Position numbers and translations under genes: made by a program. Shown in pieces: positions 18,034-27,113 of a stretch of DNA of 64,000 bases. Under the pieces are notes generated by a model. The model was not told where the DNA came from, ran no database searches, and was given only the letters and a program-made list of their open reading frames with translations. Numbering within the stretch: the first letter of the stretch is position 1; every line of letters starts with the position of its first letter. The stretch is from JAKQEM01 sp964391185. Lineage in GTDB: Bacteria; Patescibacteriota; Gracilibacteria; Peribacterales; Peribacteraceae. The DNA lies in NCBI GenBank assembly GCA_964391185.1, contig CAYMIX010000002.1, positions 156,267 to 220,266 on the forward strand. Direction: 5' to 3'.

Positions 18034-19067
18034 AGCACTTTATTACCGGTGGAGCCGGATTCTTCGGACTTCACTTGATCGATCGGCTCCTCGAAGAAAA
18101 ACAAGAAGTTGTCGTCTACGACGTCGCGAAGCTTGATGATGCATATGTCGCAAAAGGCGTGCAGTACATCCACGGTGATGTGCGCAACAAACAAGCACTC
18201 ATCGATGGCATGCGCGGCTGCGACACAGTGCACCACAACGCTGCAGTCTTGCCGATCGCGCGCTCAGGCAAAGAGTACTGGGACATCAACGTAGAAGGCA
18301 CCAGAAACGTCCTGGAAGCTGCGTTGGCAAATGGTGTAACGAAAGTACTAAGCGTCTCCACAAGCGCCGTCTACGGCATTCCAAAGAGCGTGCCGATCAA
18401 CGAGGAAACTGTCCTCACTCCCCTTGGGGAATACGGCCAGGCAAAGTACGACGCTGAACAAGCCGTGAAGGCGTTCCGTACCGAACATGACCTCGATGTA
18501 TCGATTGTTCGCCCGCGCACCATCTGCGGCATCGGACGCTTGGGAATCTTTGGCATACTCTTCGATTGGATTCGCCGCGGAAAGCGCGTGTACGTGATTG
18601 GCGATGGAAAGAACTTGTTCCAACTTGTCAGCGCCTACGATCTCGCAAACGCATGCTGGCTGATGACCGCGAAGCCATGCAAGAACGAAGACTTCAATAT
18701 TGGCACTGATCGCTTTGGAACGGTGGCAGAAGATCTGGAAGGATTGATCGAATACGCGAAGACAACGGCAAAGGTACAACCCGTAAGCCCGCTGCTCGCA
18801 CGCACAGTGCTTGGGCTGGCAGATAAACTCCGCATCTCCCCACTTGTGGATTGGCACTACAAAACTCCCCACAAGCCATTCTTCTTTGATATCACGAAGG
18901 CGAAGACAATCCTTGGTTGGACACCACGCGATAGCAACATCGACATGTTCAAAGAGACATACGATTGGTATCTGAAGAACCACGACAAAGCAGACAGCAC
19001 GACCGGAACCACTCACCGCAAGACGGTGAAACAGGGATTCCTCAAAGTGCTTAGAGCGTTTTCGTGA
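18030..19067 (+). CDS. extended SDR NAD-dependent epimerase/dehydratase
   Basis: 345 residues with GGAGFFG (residues 7-13) as the nucleotide-binding loop and YGQAKYDAE as the catalytic Tyr/Lys segment. ATG at 18030 overlaps the upstream stop, which decides the start. It is a tandem relative of the preceding SDR, suggesting two steps of one sugar pathway. Its 3' end overlaps convergent wecB by 17 bp, with no room for a terminator between them. Confidence 0.8.
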   Translation: MKHFITGGAGFFGLHLIDRLLEEKQEVVVYDVAKLDDAYVAKGVQYIHGDVRNKQALIDGMRGCDTVHHNAAVLPIARSGKEYWDINVEGTRNVLEAALANGVTKVLSVSTSAVYGIPKSVPINEETVLTPLGEYGQAKYDAEQAVKAFRTEHDLDVSIVRPRTICGIGRLGIFGILFDWIRRGKRVYVIGDGKNLFQLVSAYDLANACWLMTAKPCKNEDFNIGTDRFGTVAEDLEGLIEYAKTTAKVQPVSPLLARTVLGLADKLRISPLVDWHYKTPHKPFFFDITKAKTILGWTPRDSNIDMFKETYDWYLKNHDKADSTTGTTHRKTVKQGFLKVLRAFS

Positions 19068-20127
19068 GAATTTCGACGATGCGTTTACCAGTGTTGCCAT
19101 CCCAGATTTGAGGAATGGTCACATCGATTTTCTTTGGGTTCGCTGCGTTATCAATAATCTGTTGCCGATCGCTTTCTTTTTCTAGATCGATCAGCACATT
19201 GCTTCCATTATCGACAGTAATCGGGCGCTCTGTATTTTTTCGCAGTGTGAAACAACGCTTCTTGAGATACGACACCTCTTCCTGAATTCCACCAGAGTCA
19301 GTGACTACGAATGCTGATTGCTTCAAAAGCTTCAAAAAAGACAAATATGCAACTGGCTGAAGACCATGCACACCTGATGGCAGATCAATCTTTAGCTGTT
19401 CCAGTGATGACTTAAGTCGCGGATGAATTGGTAGATATACAGGAATGGATGCAGCCACATCTTTCAGCAAATCAATACAACGTTCTAAAGTTTCCTTTTG
19501 ATCAACGTTGCTTGGGCGATGAAGAGTTGCGACCACATACGCTGGCGGTAAAACTGTCGGGAGATCGGCACTATCGATTGCAGGCATCATTCGAATGAGC
19601 GTATCAATCATTGTATTACCTGGTAGATATCGTTCACCTTTTATCTGTTCTTTTTCCAAATGACCCATTGCCGATGGCTCAGTACAAAAGAGAATATCTG
19701 CGAGTCCGTCGACTTCGATACGGTTCAATTCCTCCGGCATCGTCATATCAAATGAGCGAAGACCCGCTTCAACGTGTGCAATTTTGATTCCTAATTTCTT
19801 TGCAGCGCGAGCAGCACCCACGGCACCGTTCACATCTCCGTAGACCAAGACAATGTCAGGCTTTACTTCTTCTAAAACAGGAATCATTGCTTCGGCGGTT
19901 GCCTCGATAACCGCTTCACGATTCTCTCCACCCTTCACTCCAAGGTTATGATTCGGCTGTGGAATATTCAGCTGGGTAAAGAAAATATCCGAGAGCAATG
20001 GATCGTAATGCTGACCCGTGTGAACGATAATATGTTCAAACTCTTTGTGATTCTTTAACGCATGATGAACCGCTGCCAATTTGACGAAGTTTGGTCGTGC
20101 CGAACAGACGGAGAGAACCTTCTTCAT
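19051..20127 (-). CDS. wecB: UDP-GlcNAc 2-epimerase (non-hydrolysing)
   Basis: 358 residues. The family pattern is clear: KKVLSVCSARPNFVKLA at the N-terminus, HTGQHYDPLLS, HVEAGLRSFD, EELNRIEVDGLAD, GNTMIDTL and the TDSGGIQEE motif that contacts UDP. It makes UDP-ManNAc for surface polysaccharide. ATG at 20127 overlaps the upstream GT4 stop. It is the last gene of a five-gene minus-strand glycosyltransferase operon starting at 24182. Confidence 0.9.
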   Translation of the reverse strand: MKKVLSVCSARPNFVKLAAVHHALKNHKEFEHIIVHTGQHYDPLLSDIFFTQLNIPQPNHNLGVKGGENREAVIEATAEAMIPVLEEVKPDIVLVYGDVNGAVGAARAAKKLGIKIAHVEAGLRSFDMTMPEELNRIEVDGLADILFCTEPSAMGHLEKEQIKGERYLPGNTMIDTLIRMMPAIDSADLPTVLPPAYVVATLHRPSNVDQKETLERCIDLLKDVAASIPVYLPIHPRLKSSLEQLKIDLPSGVHGLQPVAYLSFLKLLKQSAFVVTDSGGIQEEVSYLKKRCFTLRKNTERPITVDNGSNVLIDLEKESDRQQIIDNAANPKKIDVTIPQIWDGNTGKRIVEILTKTL

Positions 20128-21230
20128 GGCTTTAGCGTAACGGAATTCATGATGCGCTTCATGCGTTCTGGCCATGTATAGCGCTCTACTTTCTTACGAG
20201 CAACTACGGCTTTCTTGTGAGCCTCTGCGTGATTATCCATCACTTCTTTGATAGCTCGCGCAAGATCTTGTGAGTTACCTGGTTCAAAGAAATATGCCGT
20301 CGATTCATCGAGTACATCACGAATCGGTGGAAGGTCCGCTGTAATAATCGGACGTTCAGAAGCCATGTATTCGAAGATCTTCAGCGGCGATGTATCGCGC
20401 ATGAAGTATGGATGATTCGATTTTGGTGCAGGATAAACGAGTACATCGCATGACGCATAAAATGCAGGGAGTTCTTCGCGCTGCACGTAACCTTTGTACT
20501 CTTCCCTGTGACTATCTTTGTAGCGCATTGCTTCTAGTGCTTCTAACGGTCCGCCAACAATCATTTTCGCAAGTTTCACTCCTTTAGATCGTAATTCGTC
20601 CACCGCTTCAACAATCAAATTTACTCCTTTCTCATGACCCATTGTCTTCAGAGATCCTGCGTATCCAACTGTAAACACATCTGACTTATGCTTATGTGCT
20701 GTAAATTTCTCAAGATCCACCGCATCCCCTTCCACGATAATTTTCTGACTATCGATTCCCAGCTTCACCAATTCATCGCGCATTGGAGTCGTGAGACACA
20801 CGATTAACGCGCATTGATTGAACTGTGAAATACCGCGGGACGGAATCGTATGAAGCTCGAGAATCACTGGTTTTCCTGTCTCGAGAAGAATAGATAACAA
20901 CGCTGGGCTTCGCGTGTAGATCACATCGAATGAATTTTTGAGAGCAATACGAAGATTACTTCGCAATAACCAGTTCTGCGTCCAGAGACCAATAACACCC
21001 GGTAACCACCAACGATTAATCGCATCGAAATGACCGAGAAGTTTCAGCGTTAGATTATTCTTCACTCCGTAGTATTTCTTGAAATCTTCCTTCACCGGAT
21101 TGTTCCGATACGGCGCGAAGATTGTTACATCATGACCAAGCCCTGCGAGCGCATCGCACACCTGCGCAACCTGATGCCCATGGGCGCGTTCTGTTGGGAG
21201 CCGGAGGTTGGTGACGTATGCAATCTTCAT
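20124..21230 (-). CDS. GT4-family glycosyltransferase
   Basis: 368 residues of GT-B type. The N-terminus is MKIAYVTNLRLP with a histidine-rich acceptor loop. The donor domain holds VGYAGSLKTMGHEKG and an SPLKIFEYMASERPI block with the conserved Glu of the EX7E motif. ATG at 21230 is preferred over an upstream in-frame start because it overlaps the stop of the GT2 gene. Confidence 0.85.
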   Translation of the reverse strand: MKIAYVTNLRLPTERAHGHQVAQVCDALAGLGHDVTIFAPYRNNPVKEDFKKYYGVKNNLTLKLLGHFDAINRWWLPGVIGLWTQNWLLRSNLRIALKNSFDVIYTRSPALLSILLETGKPVILELHTIPSRGISQFNQCALIVCLTTPMRDELVKLGIDSQKIIVEGDAVDLEKFTAHKHKSDVFTVGYAGSLKTMGHEKGVNLIVEAVDELRSKGVKLAKMIVGGPLEALEAMRYKDSHREEYKGYVQREELPAFYASCDVLVYPAPKSNHPYFMRDTSPLKIFEYMASERPIITADLPPIRDVLDESTAYFFEPGNSQDLARAIKEVMDNHAEAHKKAVVARKKVERYTWPERMKRIMNSVTLKP

Positions 21231-22027
21231 AGGCGTCGCATCGGGAATGTGCGGACAATGAGAGTTGCAGCATAGTGAACCGATAACCATTCATAGGCGA
21301 ATGGCATTGTTAATCCTTTGCGCGGAGTCAGACGAATAATCAGACTGCGAACTAAAATACCGACAATTGTTTTCAGCTTCTTCAGCAAAATACGCGTGAA
21401 CCATGTGCCCCATGTGCGATCGCTAAGATGTTTGGTTTCGAGCTTGAGATATCGTTCATACTTCGGCCACAGCTTGGAGGCCTCCGGAAGTGGTGTGAGG
21501 ATTTCTGACTGTAATACATGCGTTTCTATTCCTGGTTTTAGCTCTAGTCTCTCATGCACAATCTTCACAAACCCTGATGTACAGGAAGTGTGAAACAAAC
21601 GAATTTGATATGCGGGATATCCAGCACAATGCATTACGCGTTCACCATTGATAACGAACCGACGGAACGCGTTATAGACCGCTGACTTATTAGCCGCGAC
21701 GATCGAACGCACTTCTTCTATAAACTCTGCTGGCAGAACTTCATCGCTATCAACGATGATCATCCATTCATGTTTTGCAGCTGCTAAGCCTTGGTTGCGA
21801 ACACCAGAATAATTATTGATGCGACCTTCAGCATCAGCATATGTAGCGTCTTGATCGATGATGTGAACATGTGAAAACTTCTTCGCGATCTCACGAGTGT
21901 TATCAGTGGAATGGCCATCGACAATGATGATTTCTGCGACGTCTTTAAGCGAGTTCAAACATGCTTCAAGTGTCGCAGCACTATTGCGGGTAAGGACTAA
22001 TGCCGAGCACGGAATAGTGTGTGCCAT
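21227..22027 (-). CDS. GT2-family glycosyltransferase
   Basis: 266 residues, GT-A fold. VLTRNSAATLEACLNSL and IIIVDGHSTDNT form the nucleotide-binding half, and IIVDSDEVLP carries the DxD metal site. This matches the lipopolysaccharide-core KdtX/WaaE-like subgroup of GT2. It sits mid-operon with one-base and four-base overlaps to its neighbours. Donor unknown. Confidence 0.85.
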   Translation of the reverse strand: MAHTIPCSALVLTRNSAATLEACLNSLKDVAEIIIVDGHSTDNTREIAKKFSHVHIIDQDATYADAEGRINNYSGVRNQGLAAAKHEWMIIVDSDEVLPAEFIEEVRSIVAANKSAVYNAFRRFVINGERVMHCAGYPAYQIRLFHTSCTSGFVKIVHERLELKPGIETHVLQSEILTPLPEASKLWPKYERYLKLETKHLSDRTWGTWFTRILLKKLKTIVGILVRSLIIRLTPRKGLTMPFAYEWLSVHYAATLIVRTFPMRRL

Positions 22028-23055
22028 TAGTTGCCTGGACGCATGTAGGTATCGATTTTCTTGATGAGAGAATTCAAGCTGTGACCCTTTTGTACCACAT
22101 CATACATTGCCTGTGGGTCCATCAGTTTATTATCATCTTGTGTGTGACCAGCGATAAATTGTGCGAGCGCTTCGGGGGTATCTGCCTCTGGTGAGAATGG
22201 AATCCCGATCGCAGCGGCGTTTGCTTTGGTAGTTATCGGATAACAACCACATGTCATCGCTTCGAGCATCGTTTTATCGATCGTCTCAGAGGCCATATTC
22301 AAGATATATGAATGCTCGACGTACAATGCAGAGAGCTCACTCGCAGGAACGCTGTGGTGGAATCGAACACGATCATAAAGACCCGGCACTTCGTTGATCA
22401 TGCGCTCCAATCCTACGACGTACTCAGGCTCAGCTTTGATGCCATAAATGTCGAAGGTGTAATCCTCCGGGAGAATCATCATCGCGCGAATGCACATCTC
22501 CACACGTTTGCTGCGCGAGAGACGATAGACACCGAGTAATCGCATCGGGTTATCGCACATATTTTTGCGCATCGGCCAGTACGAGAGGTCTATCCCGTGA
22601 CCAGTCACAATCTTCTTCGGACTATTATTGTATTGTGGAAGGCTTTGCTTGGTTGCACAGAACGCGCGCTTACCGAACATCATGAATAAGCGCAGTCCCA
22701 ACTGCATTTTGTAGTGTGTATACCACAGGTACACCGGAATCTTTTTACGTTGCCAGAACCAACACCCGAAGATCATCCAGACCGGTGTCATGTGAATAAA
22801 TACACGATCGTATTTGAGTGTATGAATGTGATGACGGAACTGTTGAATCTGATGCCACTTGCTTGGATTCTTTTCTTTCCCCATGGAGAACACAGGGAAA
22901 TCGACCGGCTCTTTCAGTACTTTTTTGAGTTCTTCTGGCTGCCATTCCAAGCATAAAACTGAGACATCGTACCCAAGCTTTTTAAATGCTTTCACCCACA
23001 GAACGGTGAACGCATCCTGGCCATGAAGTTTCTGAGTAATGAAGAGCAGCTTCAT
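22027..23055 (-). CDS. GT4-family glycosyltransferase
   Basis: 342 residues, GT-B fold with MKLLFITQKLHG at the N-terminus and a donor domain with the LLGVYRLSRSKRVEMCI motif. A MASETIDKTMLEAMTCGCYPI block carries the EX7E acidic pair. The start ATG overlaps the stop of the preceding GT4 gene. Part of the same five-gene operon. Confidence 0.8.
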   Translation of the reverse strand: MKLLFITQKLHGQDAFTVLWVKAFKKLGYDVSVLCLEWQPEELKKVLKEPVDFPVFSMGKEKNPSKWHQIQQFRHHIHTLKYDRVFIHMTPVWMIFGCWFWQRKKIPVYLWYTHYKMQLGLRLFMMFGKRAFCATKQSLPQYNNSPKKIVTGHGIDLSYWPMRKNMCDNPMRLLGVYRLSRSKRVEMCIRAMMILPEDYTFDIYGIKAEPEYVVGLERMINEVPGLYDRVRFHHSVPASELSALYVEHSYILNMASETIDKTMLEAMTCGCYPITTKANAAAIGIPFSPEADTPEALAQFIAGHTQDDNKLMDPQAMYDVVQKGHSLNSLIKKIDTYMRPGN

Positions 23056-24182
23056 CTGTACTGAGGGGAAGCCTTGGTCGCACACGTGCGGAGAAACCGT
23101 GCATATTGGGCGATCAATAGTGAACGTTCAAACCTATCCAGGATACTCTTGGCTGCTTCACCCATGTTTTGTCGCCATTGTTGGTCTGCCAGGAGTTGCT
23201 CGATTTTCGCCGAAAGATCATCTGGATGACCGGTTGTGAAGAGGCCATTTTTCCCATCGACGATGACATCGGGCATCACGCCAACCCGGGTAACAATGAC
23301 GGGCATTCCCGCTGCCATCGCTTCCAATGGAACACGTGGGCCGCCTTCACTGAGAGAATTCATGACCAGGATTTTGGCAGAACGTATCGCCTGCAATACA
23401 TCGCGCTGAGTAGGGAGCCAGCCACGGAATTCTATACGGTGAGCGATCTTGAGATCTTTCGCACGTGCTTCCAAGTACTTCCGTTCTGGTCCATCGCCGA
23501 TAACAAGCACAGAAGCACGCGGCACTTTTCCAATTGCGCTGAACAGCTTATCGATACCTTTATTGGGAACTAATCGTCCGCAGAAAACCACATCGTAATG
23601 AACAGGAGGTGGTGGACCCAATGATGTAATAAGCTCACGATCCAAGTAAAACGATGGAACCACGTGTAGCTTCTGCTCTGGTGCACCCCACTTTATAAGC
23701 ACCTCAGCAGTCGTCTTCCCTACCGTGCGCGTCGCAGTCGAATGCTTGATAGCCCATGGCAAATAAAACCACGAGAGGAATCTTCCGATCTTTTCTTTGC
23801 TATCCGCACCAACAGGATATCCAACGATGTGATGAATTTCGAGAGCGTATGGAACTTTAGTAATACGAGATAATCTCCATGCGCCGATGCCATTATAGAA
23901 TGGCGGATACTCGTGCACCGTCATGACGTCGTGGTGATGAATATCGATAAGCTGTTTTCCACGTTTAAGAATCCACTGTGGCTGATACATCAACCCTTTA
24001 GGTGACGGATGAAAATAAACATTTCCAAAAAAAATCAGATGATCGGGATTGATCGATTCTGCATGCGGACAGATAACATCAATCCTCTCCCATTCCTTTG
24101 ATAACGCCTCGAGTGTGTACCAGAAAGCTCCCTGCTTTCCTTGGAGCATCGACCTATCGCCAGAAATCATTAAAAGTTTCAT
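23052..24182 (-). CDS. GT4-family glycosyltransferase
   Basis: 376 residues. The GT-B donor domain shows VVFCGRLVPNKGID and SLSEGGPRVPLEAMAAGMPVIV, the standard GT4 signature. First gene of the operon running to wecB. Upstream lies a CGAA-word array rather than an obvious promoter, and no -10 close to the ATG was found. Confidence 0.85.
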   Translation of the reverse strand: MKLLMISGDRSMLQGKQGAFWYTLEALSKEWERIDVICPHAESINPDHLIFFGNVYFHPSPKGLMYQPQWILKRGKQLIDIHHHDVMTVHEYPPFYNGIGAWRLSRITKVPYALEIHHIVGYPVGADSKEKIGRFLSWFYLPWAIKHSTATRTVGKTTAEVLIKWGAPEQKLHVVPSFYLDRELITSLGPPPPVHYDVVFCGRLVPNKGIDKLFSAIGKVPRASVLVIGDGPERKYLEARAKDLKIAHRIEFRGWLPTQRDVLQAIRSAKILVMNSLSEGGPRVPLEAMAAGMPVIVTRVGVMPDVIVDGKNGLFTTGHPDDLSAKIEQLLADQQWRQNMGEAAKSILDRFERSLLIAQYARFLRTCATKASPQYR

Positions 24183-24196
24183 ATTTCTTCAGAGGA

Positions 24197-24314
24197 AAAA
24201 TCCGAAGCACGAATTCCGAAACTCGAGACAAATTTGAACACAAAATGTTTCAAACATTCGAAATTAAAAACACTCAGATTTGATTCGGATTTCGAGTTTC
24301 GGATTTCGAGCTTT
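24197..24314. repeat. word-array palindrome of 7-nt CGAANNN words
   Basis: The left arm reads as 7-nt words CGAAGCA, CGAATTC, CGAAACT, CGAGACA. The right arm, read on the minus strand, gives CGAAATC, CGAAACT, CGAAATC, CGAATCA. The arms are complementary at word level but differ in order. It fills most of the gap between two same-strand GT4 genes. The same vocabulary recurs inside yebC (61522-61556). Confidence 0.65.
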
Positions 24315-24327
24315 AGCATGATAGGAA

Positions 24328-25422
24328 TCATAGAAGACTTCTAAAAAGTGTCATATGCTCCTCTGCAACAGTGTCCCAACTGCGCGCAGGGATCGGCGCT
24401 GACGCACGATCGGCAAGAAGCTCGTATCCTTCTTGAACTTCGCGCAATGCCTTTGCAATATCTTGCGGGGAACGCAGTGGACGAAGTGACGTGCCATCGG
24501 TGAGTGTGAGACTGAGACCTGTTTCCTCTGTAAGCAACACTGGCATTCCGGCGGCACGTGCTTCTAAAGCAGTATTGGGCGAGAGCTCCGTCAACGACGG
24601 TAGTACAAGCAAATCATGATCCAGGAAAAGCTGCTGCTTGGCATCTCCGCTGTGTGGTTCCAAGAATGAAATACGATCTGTAAGCACTTCATCGGAAACT
24701 AACTTCTTGAGTGACGCTTTGAGTGGCCCACTGCCCGCAAGTGTCAGTGTCATTTCGGGTAAGTCTTTGAGTGCGAGAATAAGTGAGCCCAAGTTTTTAA
24801 ATGAAACAAAGCGTCCGAGGAACAGGAGCTTCATTGGCTTATGGATTGAGTGATGAACAGGAACGCCGCCGGGCAATGCATTTTCGATAACGCTGTGTAG
24901 GGGCAAATGCGCATAGAACCGTTCAAATAGTTCTTCCTGCAGCTGTGTAGAGAAGACAATGTGATCGAACTGACGGAGCAACCCATTCATCTTATTTTTA
25001 AACCGTGGCTCGGAAGCGTACCAATCTTTCAGGCTCAGGACGCCACCACGATCGGTATAACGCTCCCAAAGGAAATCCCCTCCGAGGCGCAGAATCTTTT
25101 TCGTGTGACGCATTTTCGCGAGCCATAGAGGAACTCCTGCGCTCACTGATGAAAATGCATACACGATATCTGCATCGGAAGCTTGTTCTTTGAGAGCTTT
25201 CGCATAGCGACGCCAGCGGAGGAAAGGGCCGCCTCGCTTTGAAACTCGTACCACTGACCACAAGCTATTGTTTGTTTCTTGTATCTTCGGTCTTTCAGCT
25301 GAGTACGTCACAACAGTCACTTGTGCACCACGCTCGGCCAGCTTCTCAGCCAACTTAGCAACGTACGTTGCAGGGCCACCAATATCCGGCGGATAGATGC
25401 CTGTCGCGAGCACAACTTTCAT
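24328..25422 (-). CDS. GT4-family glycosyltransferase
   Basis: 364 residues. The N-terminal LATGIYPPDIGGPATYVAKLAE glycine loop, the LLFLGRFVSFKNLG donor strand and an SLTELSPNTALEARAAGMPVLL block place it in GT4. A TACAAT hexamer is 6 nt upstream of the ATG, supporting this start and a separate transcript from the operon downstream of the word array. Confidence 0.85.
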   Translation of the reverse strand: MKVVLATGIYPPDIGGPATYVAKLAEKLAERGAQVTVVTYSAERPKIQETNNSLWSVVRVSKRGGPFLRWRRYAKALKEQASDADIVYAFSSVSAGVPLWLAKMRHTKKILRLGGDFLWERYTDRGGVLSLKDWYASEPRFKNKMNGLLRQFDHIVFSTQLQEELFERFYAHLPLHSVIENALPGGVPVHHSIHKPMKLLFLGRFVSFKNLGSLILALKDLPEMTLTLAGSGPLKASLKKLVSDEVLTDRISFLEPHSGDAKQQLFLDHDLLVLPSLTELSPNTALEARAAGMPVLLTEETGLSLTLTDGTSLRPLRSPQDIAKALREVQEGYELLADRASAPIPARSWDTVAEEHMTLFRSLL

Positions 25423-25481
25423 GAATGTATTGTAGCTGAAAACAACCCAGTCCTTTCTGCTATTTTAAGCTATTTATGGGT

Positions 25482-25554
25482 GTTAACTGGTTTATTAGTT
25501 TATTGGTTCAGTCGCATTTCAACAGCCGAACCAATAAACCAGTTAACTAATAAA
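25482..25554. repeat. word-array palindrome of 8-nt GTTWAYTR words
   Basis: The left arm is GTTAACTG, GTTTATTA, GTTTATTG, GTT. The right arm on the minus strand is GTTTATTA, GTTAACTG, GTTTATTG, GTT. The same three words occur in both arms in a different order. This is one of five related loci in the window. It lies between divergent genes. Confidence 0.75.
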
Positions 25555-25596
25555 CTTTTGAGGCAAATAACGCATTCACCTAATCAGATTATCGTC

Positions 25597-25602
25597 TATA
25601 AT
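25597..25602 (+). promoter_or_regulatory. -10 consensus TATAAT, 9 nt before ATG
   Basis: A perfect TATAAT ends nine bases before the ATG at 25612, so transcription should start at or within two bases of the start codon. Confidence 0.55.
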
Positions 25603-25611
25603 CCCCGCACT

Positions 25612-26658
25612 ATGAAAAGAGTCTTACTGACAGGAATCGATGGCTTTATCGGCCACCACGTCGCCGAAGGCATCTTGAAGAAAACTGATTGGAAAATCGT
25701 GGGTTTGAGCAAGATCGATATGGCATCCACCCTTCACCGTCTCACAGACATGCAGGAATGGTTCACAACCTACCGCGATCGCGTGGATTTTATCTACCAC
25801 GATTTACGCTCCCCTATTAATCCATACGTAGCTAATCGCATCGGTCCGGTGAATTACGTTTTCCACCTTGCTGCAAGTACACACGTTGACCGATCGATCG
25901 ATTATCCAATGGAATTCGTCCTCGATAACGTCGTCGGTACATGCAACGTATTGGATTACGCTCGCACACTCGATGGACTCGAACTCTTTAACTACTTCTC
26001 CACTGACGAAGTATTCGGACCAGCTCCAGAAGGAGTCGCATTCAAGGAGTGGGATCGTTACCGTTCAAGTAACCCATATGCTGCTAGTAAGGCCGGTGGC
26101 GAAGAGCTCGCATACTCGTACTACAACACCTACGGACTTCCACTGATTATCACGCACACAATGAACGTGTTCGGTGAACGTCAGCACCCAGAGAAATTTA
26201 TTCCTAAGACAATCAACGCCGTACTCCGCGGAGAAAAGCTCTTCATTCACTCAGACCCAAGCAAAACAAAGGCCGGTGTGCGCTCATATATTCACGCACG
26301 TAATGTGATGGAAGCATTGCTCTTCCTTGTTTGTCAGCACGAAAAGGGTACGAAGCTTACAGGAGATAAAGTGAACATCGTCGGCGAACAGGAAATGGAT
26401 AACCTCGCTCTCGCACAGTTCATTGCAAAGACAATCGGCAAGCCACTCCACTACGAACTCGTCGACTTCCACGGCAGCCGCCCTGGCCACGACCTACGCT
26501 ACGCACTTGATGGAGAGAAACTCCGCGGTATGGGATTCGAATATCCAAAGACATTCGAAGATAGCCTCACGAAGACCGTGCAGTGGTACCTCGCGCACCC
26601 AGAATGGTTGCTCGATGAATTCTCTAAGGCACAGTTCGCGAAGGAAGCGAAGATGTAA
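25612..26658 (+). CDS. dTDP-glucose 4,6-dehydratase-like SDR
   Basis: 348 residues, extended SDR. LTGIDGFIGHH is the NAD loop, STDEVFG the active-site strand and YAASKAG the YxxxK pair. This is the RmlB/CDP-glucose dehydratase group, making 4-keto-6-deoxy nucleotide sugars. It is monocistronic, with its own TATAAT promoter downstream of a word array. Confidence 0.8.
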   Translation: MKRVLLTGIDGFIGHHVAEGILKKTDWKIVGLSKIDMASTLHRLTDMQEWFTTYRDRVDFIYHDLRSPINPYVANRIGPVNYVFHLAASTHVDRSIDYPMEFVLDNVVGTCNVLDYARTLDGLELFNYFSTDEVFGPAPEGVAFKEWDRYRSSNPYAASKAGGEELAYSYYNTYGLPLIITHTMNVFGERQHPEKFIPKTINAVLRGEKLFIHSDPSKTKAGVRSYIHARNVMEALLFLVCQHEKGTKLTGDKVNIVGEQEMDNLALAQFIAKTIGKPLHYELVDFHGSRPGHDLRYALDGEKLRGMGFEYPKTFEDSLTKTVQWYLAHPEWLLDEFSKAQFAKEAKM

Positions 26659-26751
26659 AGGTGATCTAAAGTCCTCTCATGCCGCTTTTCTCATAGTTTG
26701 TTTCAGCGCTTTACAGAGCTAAAGCACGCATTTTGTAGAAATCCTGTTAGG

Positions 26752-27000
26752 ATGAATAATCCTATGTCGTTTCTATCAAGAATTGTCTTTCGGCTTCCTG
26801 CACCCTTGTTCACAAAACCCCAACTAAGAATGCTTGCAACAATCTTTGCAGATCTCGGGCAAGTGTTGGCAGCAGGACTTGTTATTCCATTTTTTCTCGG
26901 TACACACGGACTAATAAACGGGATCGCTGGTTTGACTTTAACCACTATATTCTGGATACTTTCATTACTTTTTTCCCGCGAACGAATATGGATGATATGA
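26752..27000 (+). CDS. small two-helix membrane protein
   Basis: 82 residues (75 or so if ATG at 26764 is used). Two hydrophobic segments are separated by a GTHGLING turn, and basic residues flank the first. I do not recognise a named family beyond resemblance to small DUF-type membrane proteins. Its stop overlaps the start of a second small membrane ORF, suggesting coupled translation. Confidence 0.5.
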   Translation: MNNPMSFLSRIVFRLPAPLFTKPQLRMLATIFADLGQVLAAGLVIPFFLGTHGLINGIAGLTLTTIFWILSLLFSRERIWMI

Positions 27001-27113
27001 TGCTCTTCTATATCTTCATGGGCATGATGGCTATTACTGGTGCGATTCTTTATTTCGCTATCAGGGTAGAGCATTACTTTGGCCCACGGAAAAAAATCAC
27101 TGATCGTAAATAG
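26988..27113 (+). CDS. 41-residue membrane peptide
   Basis: ATG at 26988 lies inside the end of the preceding small gene in another frame, and the ORF runs to TAG at 27111. The product has one methionine-rich hydrophobic helix (about residues 4-24) and a basic tail ending GPRKKITDRK. A long helix plus a positive tail is unlikely by chance, but the call rests on composition and coupling only. It overlaps the convergent GT4 stop. Confidence 0.4.
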   Translation: MDDMMLFYIFMGMMAITGAILYFAIRVEHYFGPRKKITDRK

